Assembly (NCBI GenBank): GCA_021802425.1
Contig: JAJZXJ010000004.1
Location: forward strand, 1 to 64,000
From: Acidulodesulfobacterium sp021802425
GTDB taxonomy: Bacteria; SZUA-79; Acidulodesulfobacterales; Acidulodesulfobacteraceae
Length of the DNA: 64,000 nt
Reading direction: 5' to 3'
Below are positions 26,264-34,130 of the stretch, in pieces; the stretch's first letter is position 1, and every line of letters begins with the position of its first letter. The position numbers were made by a program, and so were the translations under genes. Below the pieces are notes generated by a model that worked only from the letters and a program-made list of their open reading frames with translations, was not told the origin of the DNA and made no database searches.

Positions 26264-28543
26264 ATGAGCAAAAGCATTTATTATGATGAAAAAGCGGTAA
26301 ACAAATTTTTAAGGATTACGCTGTCGCTTACGATTATAGTTCTTGTCGCCATATTGGTTTACGGCACATTTAAGGTATATTACGGCGCTCCGCCAATACC
26401 TGGACAGGTAATAACCGCTAAGGGTAAGACCCTTTTTACTGGACAGGATATCGTGACAGGCAAAACAAGGTTTCAGGAATTCGACCTGATGGATTATGGC
26501 AGTATTTACGGGAACGGCGCTTATTTCGGACCGGATTTTACCGACCAGTATCTTCACAGGGAGGTTAAATATTATCGCGATTTCGAGTCGCGAAAACTTT
26601 ACAAAAAGCCTTATAACCAAATTTCCCCGCGTGACAAGGATTATATAAAATCACTTGTAATATCAAAGATAAAGAAAAATAGATTTTCTTCGGCAGGAAA
26701 TGTTCTCACATACACGCCGGGCGAGATATATGCTTTCGACAAGATTCAAAAAAGAATTGAAAATCTTTATACCAACGGCAATCCCAATTTGGGAATCGGT
26801 AAAGATTTAGTTCCTTCAAAATATGATATAAAAAGAATAGTCGAATTTTACTCCTGGGCGGCATGGAGTGCGGGAACGTTAAGGCCTGGCGTTGACCATA
26901 CTTACACCAATAATTGGCCATATAACAGAGGGGCGGGCAATGTTCCGCCGACATATCTCTATACATGGACATTTGCTTCCATAGCTGTTTTTATTGCATT
27001 AGCAGGCCTTGTCATCTGGTTTTTCCTCACCTATATTTCTCCCGGCTGGCAGGAGGCTCCGGCAATGCTTGATAGCTGGAAGCCGATGGAAGACTTGGGT
27101 AATTTTAAAATCACTCATTCAATGAAAAAAGCAGGCAAATATTTTTTCTTAGGCGCTTTCTTATTAGGTTTGCAAATAATAGCCGGCATGCTTCTCGCTC
27201 ATTATTATGCCGAAAGGTCTTCATTTTTTGGCATAAATACCCTTACGATACTTCCTTTTAATATCGTTAAATCGTGGCACATCCAGCTTGCAATTCTTTT
27301 CATCGCTTCGATGTGGCTCGGCGCAGGCATATTTGTTTCGAAATATATAGGCGGCGGAAAAGAACCCAAATGGCAATCCTTTCTCATTGATTTTCTATGG
27401 TGGGCATTATTAATCGACGGGGTTGCAGCCCTTATAGGAATGTATCTCGGCGCAAAAGGCTATTTTCACAAAGGTCTATGGTTTTTTATCGGCAATCAGG
27501 GTCTTGAATATTTACAATTAGGCAGACTTAATCAGATTATAGTGTTTGTCGGTCTATTACTCTGGGTTGTTATACTTTACAGGGCATTAAAACCTAATTT
27601 TATAAAAAATACCGATAAATGGAGCGTTGAATGGCTCCTTTTAATAAGCGCGGCAACTATCGGCTTAATGTATGTGTTTGGAATGTTTCCTTTAGCATGG
27701 ATTCTCAAAAACTGGACTATTACTGATTTTTGGAGGTGGTGGGTTGTTCATCTATGGGTTGAGGGGACATTTGAATTTTTTGCAGTTGTGGTTATAGGTT
27801 ATTTCTTCCTTGCTCAGGGTCTTGTAAAAAGACAGACAATCGAAAACACCCTGCTTCTTGAAATACTCCTTATATTTTTGGGAGGAATTATCGGAACGGG
27901 GCATCATTTTTATTTTATCGGCGATGCCTCGATATGGATAGCTCTCGGTTCGATGTTTTCGTTTCTTGAGGTTATCCCGCTTTTACTTTTAACAATGCAG
28001 GCTGTTTATGAAAAAAATGTTTTAGTAAAAGCAGGGAAAGAATTTCCGCAGGATTTGTCGTTTAAATATTTAGAGGCTTCGACATTCTGGAACTTCGTCG
28101 GCGCCGGTGTTTTCGGGTCATTAATCAACACCCCGCTTATGAATTATTACGAACATGGTCAGTATCTGACGATAAACCATGGACATACGGCTTTATTCGG
28201 CGTCTTTGGCCTTCTAGGCATCGCCTTATCCTATTATGTCTTAAGGATGATAGTCGAACCTTCTAAATGGACGGAAGGCGCGGGAAGAGTAGCTCTTTGG
28301 TGCTTTAACGTAGGTATGATTTTATGGGTTATTCTTAATTTTCTGCCGGAAGGATTTATGCAGTTTGCGGCATCAGTAAAACACGGCTACTGGTATTCGA
28401 GAAGCATCTATTTTTACGACAAGACCGACCTGTGGCTGTGGTTGAGAGTTCCCGGGGATATAGTTTTCAGCATAGGCGTTCTGGTTCTTTTTATAGATAT
28501 AACAATAAAACTTCTACAGGTTAAAAAATCGGCAGAAGAATAA
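26264..28543 (+). CDS. norZ: quinol-dependent nitric oxide reductase (qNOR)
   Basis: A single-subunit heme-copper-superfamily enzyme of 759 residues that reduces NO to N2O with quinol. The N-terminal extension (about 30-230) has the NorC-like fold but no CxxCH. The catalytic part has 12 helices with His ligands in VHLWVEGTFE, GTGHHFYFIGD and NHGHTALFG. The active-site glutamates in HLWVEG and FSFLEVIP are kept, so I read it as a reductase rather than NO dismutase. AGGAGG at 26251-26256 sits 7 bases before the ATG at 26264; the in-frame ATG at 26258 is too close to it. Confidence 0.93.
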   Translation: MSKSIYYDEKAVNKFLRITLSLTIIVLVAILVYGTFKVYYGAPPIPGQVITAKGKTLFTGQDIVTGKTRFQEFDLMDYGSIYGNGAYFGPDFTDQYLHREVKYYRDFESRKLYKKPYNQISPRDKDYIKSLVISKIKKNRFSSAGNVLTYTPGEIYAFDKIQKRIENLYTNGNPNLGIGKDLVPSKYDIKRIVEFYSWAAWSAGTLRPGVDHTYTNNWPYNRGAGNVPPTYLYTWTFASIAVFIALAGLVIWFFLTYISPGWQEAPAMLDSWKPMEDLGNFKITHSMKKAGKYFFLGAFLLGLQIIAGMLLAHYYAERSSFFGINTLTILPFNIVKSWHIQLAILFIASMWLGAGIFVSKYIGGGKEPKWQSFLIDFLWWALLIDGVAALIGMYLGAKGYFHKGLWFFIGNQGLEYLQLGRLNQIIVFVGLLLWVVILYRALKPNFIKNTDKWSVEWLLLISAATIGLMYVFGMFPLAWILKNWTITDFWRWWVVHLWVEGTFEFFAVVVIGYFFLAQGLVKRQTIENTLLLEILLIFLGGIIGTGHHFYFIGDASIWIALGSMFSFLEVIPLLLLTMQAVYEKNVLVKAGKEFPQDLSFKYLEASTFWNFVGAGVFGSLINTPLMNYYEHGQYLTINHGHTALFGVFGLLGIALSYYVLRMIVEPSKWTEGAGRVALWCFNVGMILWVILNFLPEGFMQFAASVKHGYWYSRSIYFYDKTDLWLWLRVPGDIVFSIGVLVLFIDITIKLLQVKKSAEE

Positions 28544-28569
28544 AAGGATTGAAAGTTTAAACCTTTTTA

Positions 28570-28638
28570 CGCCGCTTATTTGATTTTATTGTCCGCATGC
28601 ACCCCCTCCGGACGATAAAAATAAAAAAGCGGCGTTTT
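28570..28638 (+). terminator. long-stem terminator after qNOR
   Basis: CGCCGCTT (28570-28577) pairs with AAGCGGCG (28627-28634). Most of the intervening bases also pair, including GTCCG with CGGAC, giving an imperfect stem of about 26 bp, then TTTT. The T-run is short, but the stem is strong. Confidence 0.7.
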
Positions 28639-28661
28639 GACATTTAATTGTTTCTTCTGTT

Positions 28662-28679
28662 CCCAAATCGGGATTTGGG
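28662..28679. repeat. palindrome CCCAAATC-GG-GATTTGGG, copy 1
   Basis: Perfect 8-bp arms around GG. An identical 18-base copy lies at 59970-59987 in another intergenic region. Confidence 0.75.
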
Positions 28680-28693
28680 CCTGTTGTTTTTTC

Positions 28694-28722
28694 TTGACAA
28701 TTTATCTATTATATGGCAATAT
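28694..28722 (+). promoter_or_regulatory. putative promoter of the Ehr operon
   Basis: Perfect TTGACA at 28694-28699, then 17 bases, then CAATAT at 28717-28722, a weak -10. A start near 28729 would place the riboswitch-like fold at the very 5' end of the transcript, as is usual for such elements. Confidence 0.5.
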
Positions 28723-28734
28723 TAATAAAAATCG

Positions 28735-28887
28735 CTTAGGCAATGGGGTCTGCTTAAGTTGTTTAAAAAATAAATCGATACCTGCCGCCTGAAGAAATAA
28801 AAGGCTAATGACTCCTACATTACATTATTTATTAAAATAATTTTGCCGCGCTATTTTTAAATGTAATGTTAGAGAGGGATATTAGCC
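28735..28887 (+). promoter_or_regulatory. probable fluoride (crcB-type) riboswitch with a ribosome-site-masking switch
   Basis: Stem CUUAGGC/GCUUAAG (28735-28741, 28752-28758) closes the loop AAUGGGGUCU, comparable to GAUGGAGUUC in known crcB RNAs. Loop bases GGGGUC (28745-28750) can pair as a pseudoknot with GACUCC (28810-28815) inside GGCUAAUGACUCCUACA, a near match to the conserved 3' half of the family. GCCU/AGGC (28787-28790, 28802-28805) forms the second stem. CUACAUUACAUU (28815-28826) alternatively pairs with AAUGUAAUGUUAG (28860-28872), next to the ribosome site AGAGAGGG. Ligand binding would thus free translation. The linker between the two stems is about 20 bases longer than usual, which lowers confidence. 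Confidence 0.6.
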
Positions 28888-28891
28888 TATA

Positions 28892-29851
28892 ATGAACATC
28901 TTTTTAAATTCAACCGTCTTTCAAATCTTTCAGGTTATAACCGTCCTTGGTTTTTCCCCGTTTATTGCGGGCTTTATCGGTAAGATAGAGGAGATTTTTG
29001 AGGGGAAGAAGGGGCCTTCGGTTTTTCAGCCTTATTACGATATTCATAAGCTATTCCAAAAAGAGATATTGATACCGCCTTCCGCCTCGTTTATTTTTAA
29101 GTCAGCCCCGTTCGTTTCTTTTATTTCGATGGTGCTTATTACCCTTCTTATTCCAGTTTTAACCGCATATCCGCTTCCCCTTGGATTTATGGGCGATATG
29201 CTCGGAGGGGCATTTCTTTTTTCCCTTTCATCGTTTTTTATAAACATTGCTTCCCTTGATTTGGGTACAAGCTATGGGGGGTTGGGTTCATCTCGCGCCA
29301 CCCTTCTTGCGATTCTTTCCGAGCCTACTCTTATTCTCGTTTTTGTGGGCGTAGCTTTAATAGCGCAATCCACACTGCCTTATGTGATGCTGCATACTAT
29401 AACCACATCATTGCCTTTTTATTTTAGTCCGCCCCATTTCTTAATTATAGCCGCATTTTTTCTCTTATTTCTAGCGGATACGGATAGAAGGCCGATTAAC
29501 GCCTCAACCCATGCCGAGATGAGCATGATTGAAGAGGCAAGAATTTTGGATTATTCAGGTCCATATTTAGCTCTCTTAAAATGGTCCGGGTATATGAAAC
29601 AATTTTTACTTTTGGTGATTTTTTTGAATGTACTGGTTTTTCCATGGGGGCTGTCCGTTAATCATAGCCCCGCAGGTCTTATTATTGCCGTAATCAGCCT
29701 TATTTTAAAAATGTTAATTGTGGGATTCATAGCCGGAGTTATAGATACCGCTATTTCAAGATTGAGATTCTTCAGGTATCAGGAGTATTTTGCCGCCGCA
29801 TTCGTTTTAAGCGTTCTTGCGATAATGACATTTCAATATAAGGGTTTTTAA
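28892..29851 (+). CDS. Ehr/hydrogenase-4-type membrane subunit, NuoH/HyfC-like
   Basis: A 319-residue protein with about eight helices, homologous to HyfC/HycD and complex I NuoH, which anchors the peripheral arm and links to the quinone-side cavity. Visible signatures are the N-terminal QPYYDIHKLFQKE and the loop RRPINASTHAEMSMIEEARILDYSGP. First gene of a six-gene operon, translated from AGAGAGGG in the structured leader. The context of a cysteine-less large subunit (32071-33234) assigns it to an energy-converting-hydrogenase-related complex rather than a true hydrogenase. Confidence 0.9.
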   Translation: MNIFLNSTVFQIFQVITVLGFSPFIAGFIGKIEEIFEGKKGPSVFQPYYDIHKLFQKEILIPPSASFIFKSAPFVSFISMVLITLLIPVLTAYPLPLGFMGDMLGGAFLFSLSSFFINIASLDLGTSYGGLGSSRATLLAILSEPTLILVFVGVALIAQSTLPYVMLHTITTSLPFYFSPPHFLIIAAFFLLFLADTDRRPINASTHAEMSMIEEARILDYSGPYLALLKWSGYMKQFLLLVIFLNVLVFPWGLSVNHSPAGLIIAVISLILKMLIVGFIAGVIDTAISRLRFFRYQEYFAAAFVLSVLAIMTFQYKGF

Positions 29852-29886
29852 ATTATTTAAATATTAAAATTCTGGAGCAATCGAAG

Positions 29887-30561
29887 ATGCTGGGATATGT
29901 AATGCCGCTTTATGTTTATGTCATAGAAGACCTTTTGGTTGCATTGATTCTTTTATCGTCTTTTGTGATGCTTAGCTCAAGATGGATATCTTTTTATATC
30001 CATGCCTACGGATTTCAATCGTTTTTAATATTTATTTTAACGCTCGTTTTAGGAATCGAATCGCAAAATATAGATTTATACTTTGTTGCATTTTTAACCT
30101 TATTTGTCAGGACAATCATAGTGCCTTACATACTTTTAAAAATGATTAAAAAATTCAATATTAAAGAAGAAGTAAAACTTATTATAAAGATACCGCTTTC
30201 AATTATCTCTGGACTATTGCTGACGGTTTTTGCCTATTTTTTGATATACAGGTTGATTTCTCCTTTTTCGCCGAAAATAGTTATTAATGCCTCGTCCATT
30301 GCTTTAAGTCTTATATTTATAGGTTTTTTTATGATTATATCGAGGTTTACGACGATAACCCATATATTAGGATTACTTGTTATAGAAAACGGAATATTTC
30401 TTTTATCCGTCGTCGTAGTTCCGACTCTTCCGATAATCGTAGAATTGGTGGTTTTATTCGATATTTTGGTTACCGTTGTGGCAATGCTGATTCTATCGAT
30501 GTTTATGAAGATGCAGACAGGTTCTTTTTCTACAACCATGCTAAATAGATTAGTCGGGTAA
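29887..30561 (+). CDS. Ehr/hydrogenase-4 membrane subunit, HyfE-like
   Basis: A 224-residue protein with about seven hydrophobic helices. The C-terminal half (ISRFTTITHILGLLVIENGIFLL) matches the HyfE/NuoK-like pattern with the conserved Glu in ENGIFLL. In hydrogenase-4 and related complexes this subunit belongs to the ion-translocating module. It lies 35 bases after the HyfC-like gene and 5 bases before the next. Confidence 0.88.
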   Translation: MLGYVMPLYVYVIEDLLVALILLSSFVMLSSRWISFYIHAYGFQSFLIFILTLVLGIESQNIDLYFVAFLTLFVRTIIVPYILLKMIKKFNIKEEVKLIIKIPLSIISGLLLTVFAYFLIYRLISPFSPKIVINASSIALSLIFIGFFMIISRFTTITHILGLLVIENGIFLLSVVVVPTLPIIVELVVLFDILVTVVAMLILSMFMKMQTGSFSTTMLNRLVG

Positions 30562-30566
30562 AATAT

Positions 30567-32042
30567 ATGAAGATTTTCATTATTACATTTTTGATAATCC
30601 CCTTATTTGCATCCTTAAGTTCTTTTATTATAAAAAATAAGAGATTTGCCGAATATATAAGCCTTTTGTCCTCATCCTTATGCCTGATTGGCGCATTTAT
30701 TATTCTTTATTTTTTTATAAGCCTTAAAGCTATTTCTATTTTTAACAGTGCAATAGTAATAGATAAGTTTGGCGCTTATATAATCCTGTTGGTTAGTATC
30801 GTATATTTTTTATCGTCGATGTATTCTATTTCATATATGAGGCTTGCAATGGAAGACGAGGAGATGACGGATAGCGAGTTTAACAGGTATTATCTTTTTT
30901 TGAATCTTTTTGCTTTGACGATGCTTATCGCTCCAATGATTAACAATATGGCAGTTTACCTGATAGACATAGAACTTACCACGGTAGCAAGCGCTTTTTT
31001 GGTTATTGCGGAGGTTACGGAAAAATCGATAGAAGCGGCATGGAAGTACATCCTGATAGTTTCTTCGGGAATCTCGCTTGCCCTTTTAGGCACGATACTA
31101 TTTTATCTTTCGGGAAATATTCCCGGAAGCGCAAATGCCGTTTCATCTTTAGACTGGACAACTTTACGCTTAAATGCCGTTTATCTTAATAAAGATATAG
31201 TAAGGTTTGCATTTGTTTTAATCGTGATAGGTTTAGGTACCAAGGTCGGTCTTGCTCCAATGCATACATGGCTTCCCGATGCCCATTCGGAAGCACCTTC
31301 CCCTATTTCAAGCATGCTTTCGGCATCTCTTTTAAATACGGCAATGTACGGCATAATGAGGTATTTTAGTATTACGGGGAAAAATCTTGGATTTAATTAT
31401 CCGAAAACAATAATGGTTATTATAGGTCTTTTTACAATATTTACAGGGGTAATGGGAATTATTAATCAAAAATCGACAAAAAGGCTTTTTGCATATTCGA
31501 GTATCGAACATATGGGCATAATTAGTTTAGGGTTTGGTTTGGGGGGCGTATTTGGAACTTTTGGCGCCCTTTTGCAGATGCTCGGTCACAGCCTTGCAAA
31601 ACCTGTCATGTTTTTTGGTTCCGGAAATTTGCTGCACAAGTATAAAACGAAGGATATTAAAAAAATTAAAGGCGTTTTTTATGTTATGCCTAAAACCGCT
31701 TTTTTATTTTCCATTGGCGTGCTTGCATTAACCGGGTCTCCGCCTTCGGTAACCTTTATAAGCGAATTTTTAATTATACTTCAAAGTTTAAAAAACGGCT
31801 ATTATGTAGTAACGATAATGCTTATAAGTCTTTTAATTGCGGCATTTGTTAGTTTATTGGCAAAAGTCGGCTCTATTGTTTTCGGAAAAAAAGGTAATGA
31901 TTTAAATATTCAAAAGGGCGATTTTGGGCTCTTATCTTATTTGCCCATGGCTCTGCCGCTTGCGGCATTGATAATTTTAGGGTTTTATATACCGGGAAAC
32001 CTGCATAGTTTATTGCTGGATATAATTCATATAATTAGATAA
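30567..32042 (+). CDS. Ehr/hydrogenase-4 ion-translocating subunit, HyfF/NuoM-like
   Basis: A 491-residue member of the Mrp/NuoL/M/N antiporter-like family with about 13-14 helices. Family hallmarks are the Glu in IDIELTTVASAFLV, the Lys in GTKVGLAPMHTWLPDAHSEAPSPISSMLSA and the later KPVMFFGSGNLLHKY region. It probably moves H+ or Na+ coupled to redox in the peripheral arm. A second, larger protein of this family ends the operon. Confidence 0.93.
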   Translation: MKIFIITFLIIPLFASLSSFIIKNKRFAEYISLLSSSLCLIGAFIILYFFISLKAISIFNSAIVIDKFGAYIILLVSIVYFLSSMYSISYMRLAMEDEEMTDSEFNRYYLFLNLFALTMLIAPMINNMAVYLIDIELTTVASAFLVIAEVTEKSIEAAWKYILIVSSGISLALLGTILFYLSGNIPGSANAVSSLDWTTLRLNAVYLNKDIVRFAFVLIVIGLGTKVGLAPMHTWLPDAHSEAPSPISSMLSASLLNTAMYGIMRYFSITGKNLGFNYPKTIMVIIGLFTIFTGVMGIINQKSTKRLFAYSSIEHMGIISLGFGLGGVFGTFGALLQMLGHSLAKPVMFFGSGNLLHKYKTKDIKKIKGVFYVMPKTAFLFSIGVLALTGSPPSVTFISEFLIILQSLKNGYYVVTIMLISLLIAAFVSLLAKVGSIVFGKKGNDLNIQKGDFGLLSYLPMALPLAALIILGFYIPGNLHSLLLDIIHIIR

Positions 32043-32070
32043 ATAAAAATAATAATATTTAAAGACCGTT

Positions 32071-33234
32071 ATGCCGCATAGTAAATATAAATTTCTGGGA
32101 GATTACGAATTTATCTGGGGTCCGGTGAGAAAAGGCGTCTCCGAATCTATTTTATATGAATTTTTGTCATCAGGGGAAGAGCTTCATAATTTGGATATAA
32201 CATCCGGATATAAAAAAAGGGATGCCGGGAATGTTCTTGCTGAAAAGGGTAATTTGTACGAACAGGTTTTAGTCATAGAAAGAATATCGGGACTCCATGC
32301 CTTTAGCTCGTCGCTTAGTTATTGCCTTAGCGTTGAAAACTTTTTTGGGCTTGCGGATAAAATTCATAAAAACCTGCAAATCTTACGGATGTTTTTTGCG
32401 GAAGCGGAAAGAATTAGGAATCACATAGAAAACTTATCCGAAATAGCGGAATCAACCTATATTCAGGTACCCTCAGCCATGTATTCTTATTATGCCGAGA
32501 TGTTAAAGCAGCTATCTTTGAAATTTTTAAATTCCCGTTATTTAATGGGCATCAATACAATAGGAGGGATTAGAAAAAATTTATCGTTGAATGATATAGA
32601 ATTTATTTTCAATTCGGTTAAGCCTGTTGTGAGCTGCGTTCAGGAAATCATTAAAAAAAATATGGAGACGAAGTCCCATATAGATAGGCTAAAAACCACG
32701 GGGAAAATAGATATGAAAACGGCGAAGCGGTTTTGCGCAAAGGGCGTTGCCGCAAAAAGCGCAGGAATAAATTCGGATTTAAGGATTAAAAGACCTTATC
32801 TTTTGTACGGCGATATAAAACTAAATAGTATTATATTTAATGACGGCGATGCATTTTCAAGGTATATGGTCAGGATAGGAGAGATTACTCAATCATTAAG
32901 GGTACTTGATTATTGTTTAGAAATGCTTAAAAAAAATAGATTTAATAACACTTCGGATTATTTCATAAACAGGGATGAAATAGATAGGCTAAAAGATTCG
33001 GGACCGGAAAATAATAAAAAAAGGCATGGATTCGGTTATGCGGAATCTTCCGAGGGGTCAATTTTCTGTTATATAAAAGATTTTGACGGATGCGTTTTTA
33101 AGAAAATAAATTTAAAATATCCGTTTGAAAATAATTATAAATTATTTGCCTGCGGAGTTAAAAATACTATGATGATGGATTTTAACATTAACGAAGCGAG
33201 TTATAACTTTTCGGTTGCGGCGCTGGATAAATAA
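32071..33234 (+). CDS. Ehr large subunit, NuoD/HyfG-like, lacking all NiFe ligands
   Basis: A 387-residue homologue of the group 4 hydrogenase large subunit and NuoD. The N-terminal ligand motif, normally ERICGICS, reads E70-R-I-S73-G-L-H76, so neither cysteine remains. At the C-terminus the usual DPCxxC region reads NEASYNFSV, again without cysteine. The NuoC-like N-terminal domain of HyfG/HycE is absent. It cannot hold a NiFe centre, so it is not a hydrogenase. The match to energy-converting-hydrogenase-related (Ehr) complexes is good. The substrate is unknown; a quinone or ferredoxin-linked role is possible. Confidence 0.88.
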   Translation: MPHSKYKFLGDYEFIWGPVRKGVSESILYEFLSSGEELHNLDITSGYKKRDAGNVLAEKGNLYEQVLVIERISGLHAFSSSLSYCLSVENFFGLADKIHKNLQILRMFFAEAERIRNHIENLSEIAESTYIQVPSAMYSYYAEMLKQLSLKFLNSRYLMGINTIGGIRKNLSLNDIEFIFNSVKPVVSCVQEIIKKNMETKSHIDRLKTTGKIDMKTAKRFCAKGVAAKSAGINSDLRIKRPYLLYGDIKLNSIIFNDGDAFSRYMVRIGEITQSLRVLDYCLEMLKKNRFNNTSDYFINRDEIDRLKDSGPENNKKRHGFGYAESSEGSIFCYIKDFDGCVFKKINLKYPFENNYKLFACGVKNTMMMDFNINEASYNFSVAALDK

Positions 33235-33275
33235 TTGAAAAATCAAAATATTTTCTAATAAAGGATTAAAGTATA

Positions 33276-34130
33276 ATGGCTTTCTGGTGGACATATAGCG
33301 GATTGAAATTTGGAATAAAGTCTGTAAAATTTCCGAAGGAAAACGATTTTTACGATGGTTTTATCTCATCCATAAAAATCAACGGGCAAAAGTGTCTAAA
33401 TCAAGGCAAAACGACCGGTTTATCAGGGAAAAGCAGCGGGTTGCAGTGCAGAAAATGCGAGCTTGCCTGTCCGACTAAAGCGATTAACCTGAATAATTTA
33501 GCAGACGGCGAAAACGGGAAGGGCGGGCAGGCATTAAAAGCGATTGATGCGAACAGATGTATCTTCTGCGGATTATGCATTGACGCTTGCAGCGATATTG
33601 CGGGCGCAATTAATTATAGCAATGATTTTGATTTCGATATAGTTCCTCCGCCCTGTGCCGGCAAGATAAAAGCCTTTAAAAAATCTCTATTTGTAAAGCA
33701 TATAGATACGGGGTCTTGCGGGGCATGCGAGTCGGAAATTAATGCGTTGAACAATCCGTATTACAATATGCACAGGCTTGGTATTTTTATAACTCCAAGC
33801 CCAAGATTTGCCGATGTGCTGCTGGTTACCGGAACTTTTACTAAAAAGATGTCCGATATATTTTTTAATGTTTTGGACAATATTCCAAAACCGAGATATG
33901 TTGTTCTAACCGGCTCCTGTTCCTTGACCGGCGGCGTATTCGAGAGGTCGGAAGCCGATGAAGACGGTTTTAATGCAGGGTTATTAAACAGTACGGAAAC
34001 TAAAGAGGGGACAGATTTTAATCTGTCCCCTCTGCTGAACGAAAATGTTATTGCTTTGCCTCACTGTCCGCCGAATCCATTCGAAATATTAAATGTTTTA
34101 TTGCTAATCAAAAAGGGTGATTTTAAATGA
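33276..34130 (+). CDS. Ehr small subunit fused to a two-cluster ferredoxin domain (HyfH-HyfI-like)
   Basis: A 284-residue fusion. Residues about 35-110 bind two 4Fe-4S clusters (CRKCELACP with an upstream Cys; CIFCGLCIDAC). Residues about 145-284 are NuoB/HyfI-like with the four N2-type ligands in GSCGACESE, TGSCSLTGG and PHCPPNP. It would carry electrons from ferredoxin to the large subunit. The segment KEGTDFNLSPLL near residue 245 is encoded by an inserted palindrome (34004-34033) that keeps the frame. Its stop overlaps the next start by 4 bases. Confidence 0.9.
   Translation: MAFWWTYSGLKFGIKSVKFPKENDFYDGFISSIKINGQKCLNQGKTTGLSGKSSGLQCRKCELACPTKAINLNNLADGENGKGGQALKAIDANRCIFCGLCIDACSDIAGAINYSNDFDFDIVPPPCAGKIKAFKKSLFVKHIDTGSCGACESEINALNNPYYNMHRLGIFITPSPRFADVLLVTGTFTKKMSDIFFNVLDNIPKPRYVVLTGSCSLTGGVFERSEADEDGFNAGLLNSTETKEGTDFNLSPLLNENVIALPHCPPNPFEILNVLLLIKKGDFK
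34004..34033. repeat. GGGGACAGATT palindrome inside the Ehr small-subunit gene
   Basis: Perfect 14-bp arms AGAGGGGACAGATT and AATCTGTCCCCTCT around TT. It is translated in frame and adds residues between the last two NuoB-type cysteine motifs. Same family as 34223, 43345 and 44839. Confidence 0.85.

Larger units (their letters stand above)
28544..28891. other. 348-base gap between qNOR and the Ehr operon
   Basis: No protein gene. It holds a long terminator hairpin (28570-28638), a CCCAAATC palindrome (28662-28679), a promoter (28694-28722) and the structured Ehr leader (28735-28887). These are listed separately. Confidence 0.7.

Noticed and set aside
26264..28543. Nitric oxide dismutase
   Set aside because: The His ligands and active-site glutamates of NO reductases (HLWVEG, FSFLEVIP) are kept; the quinol site was not examined in detail.
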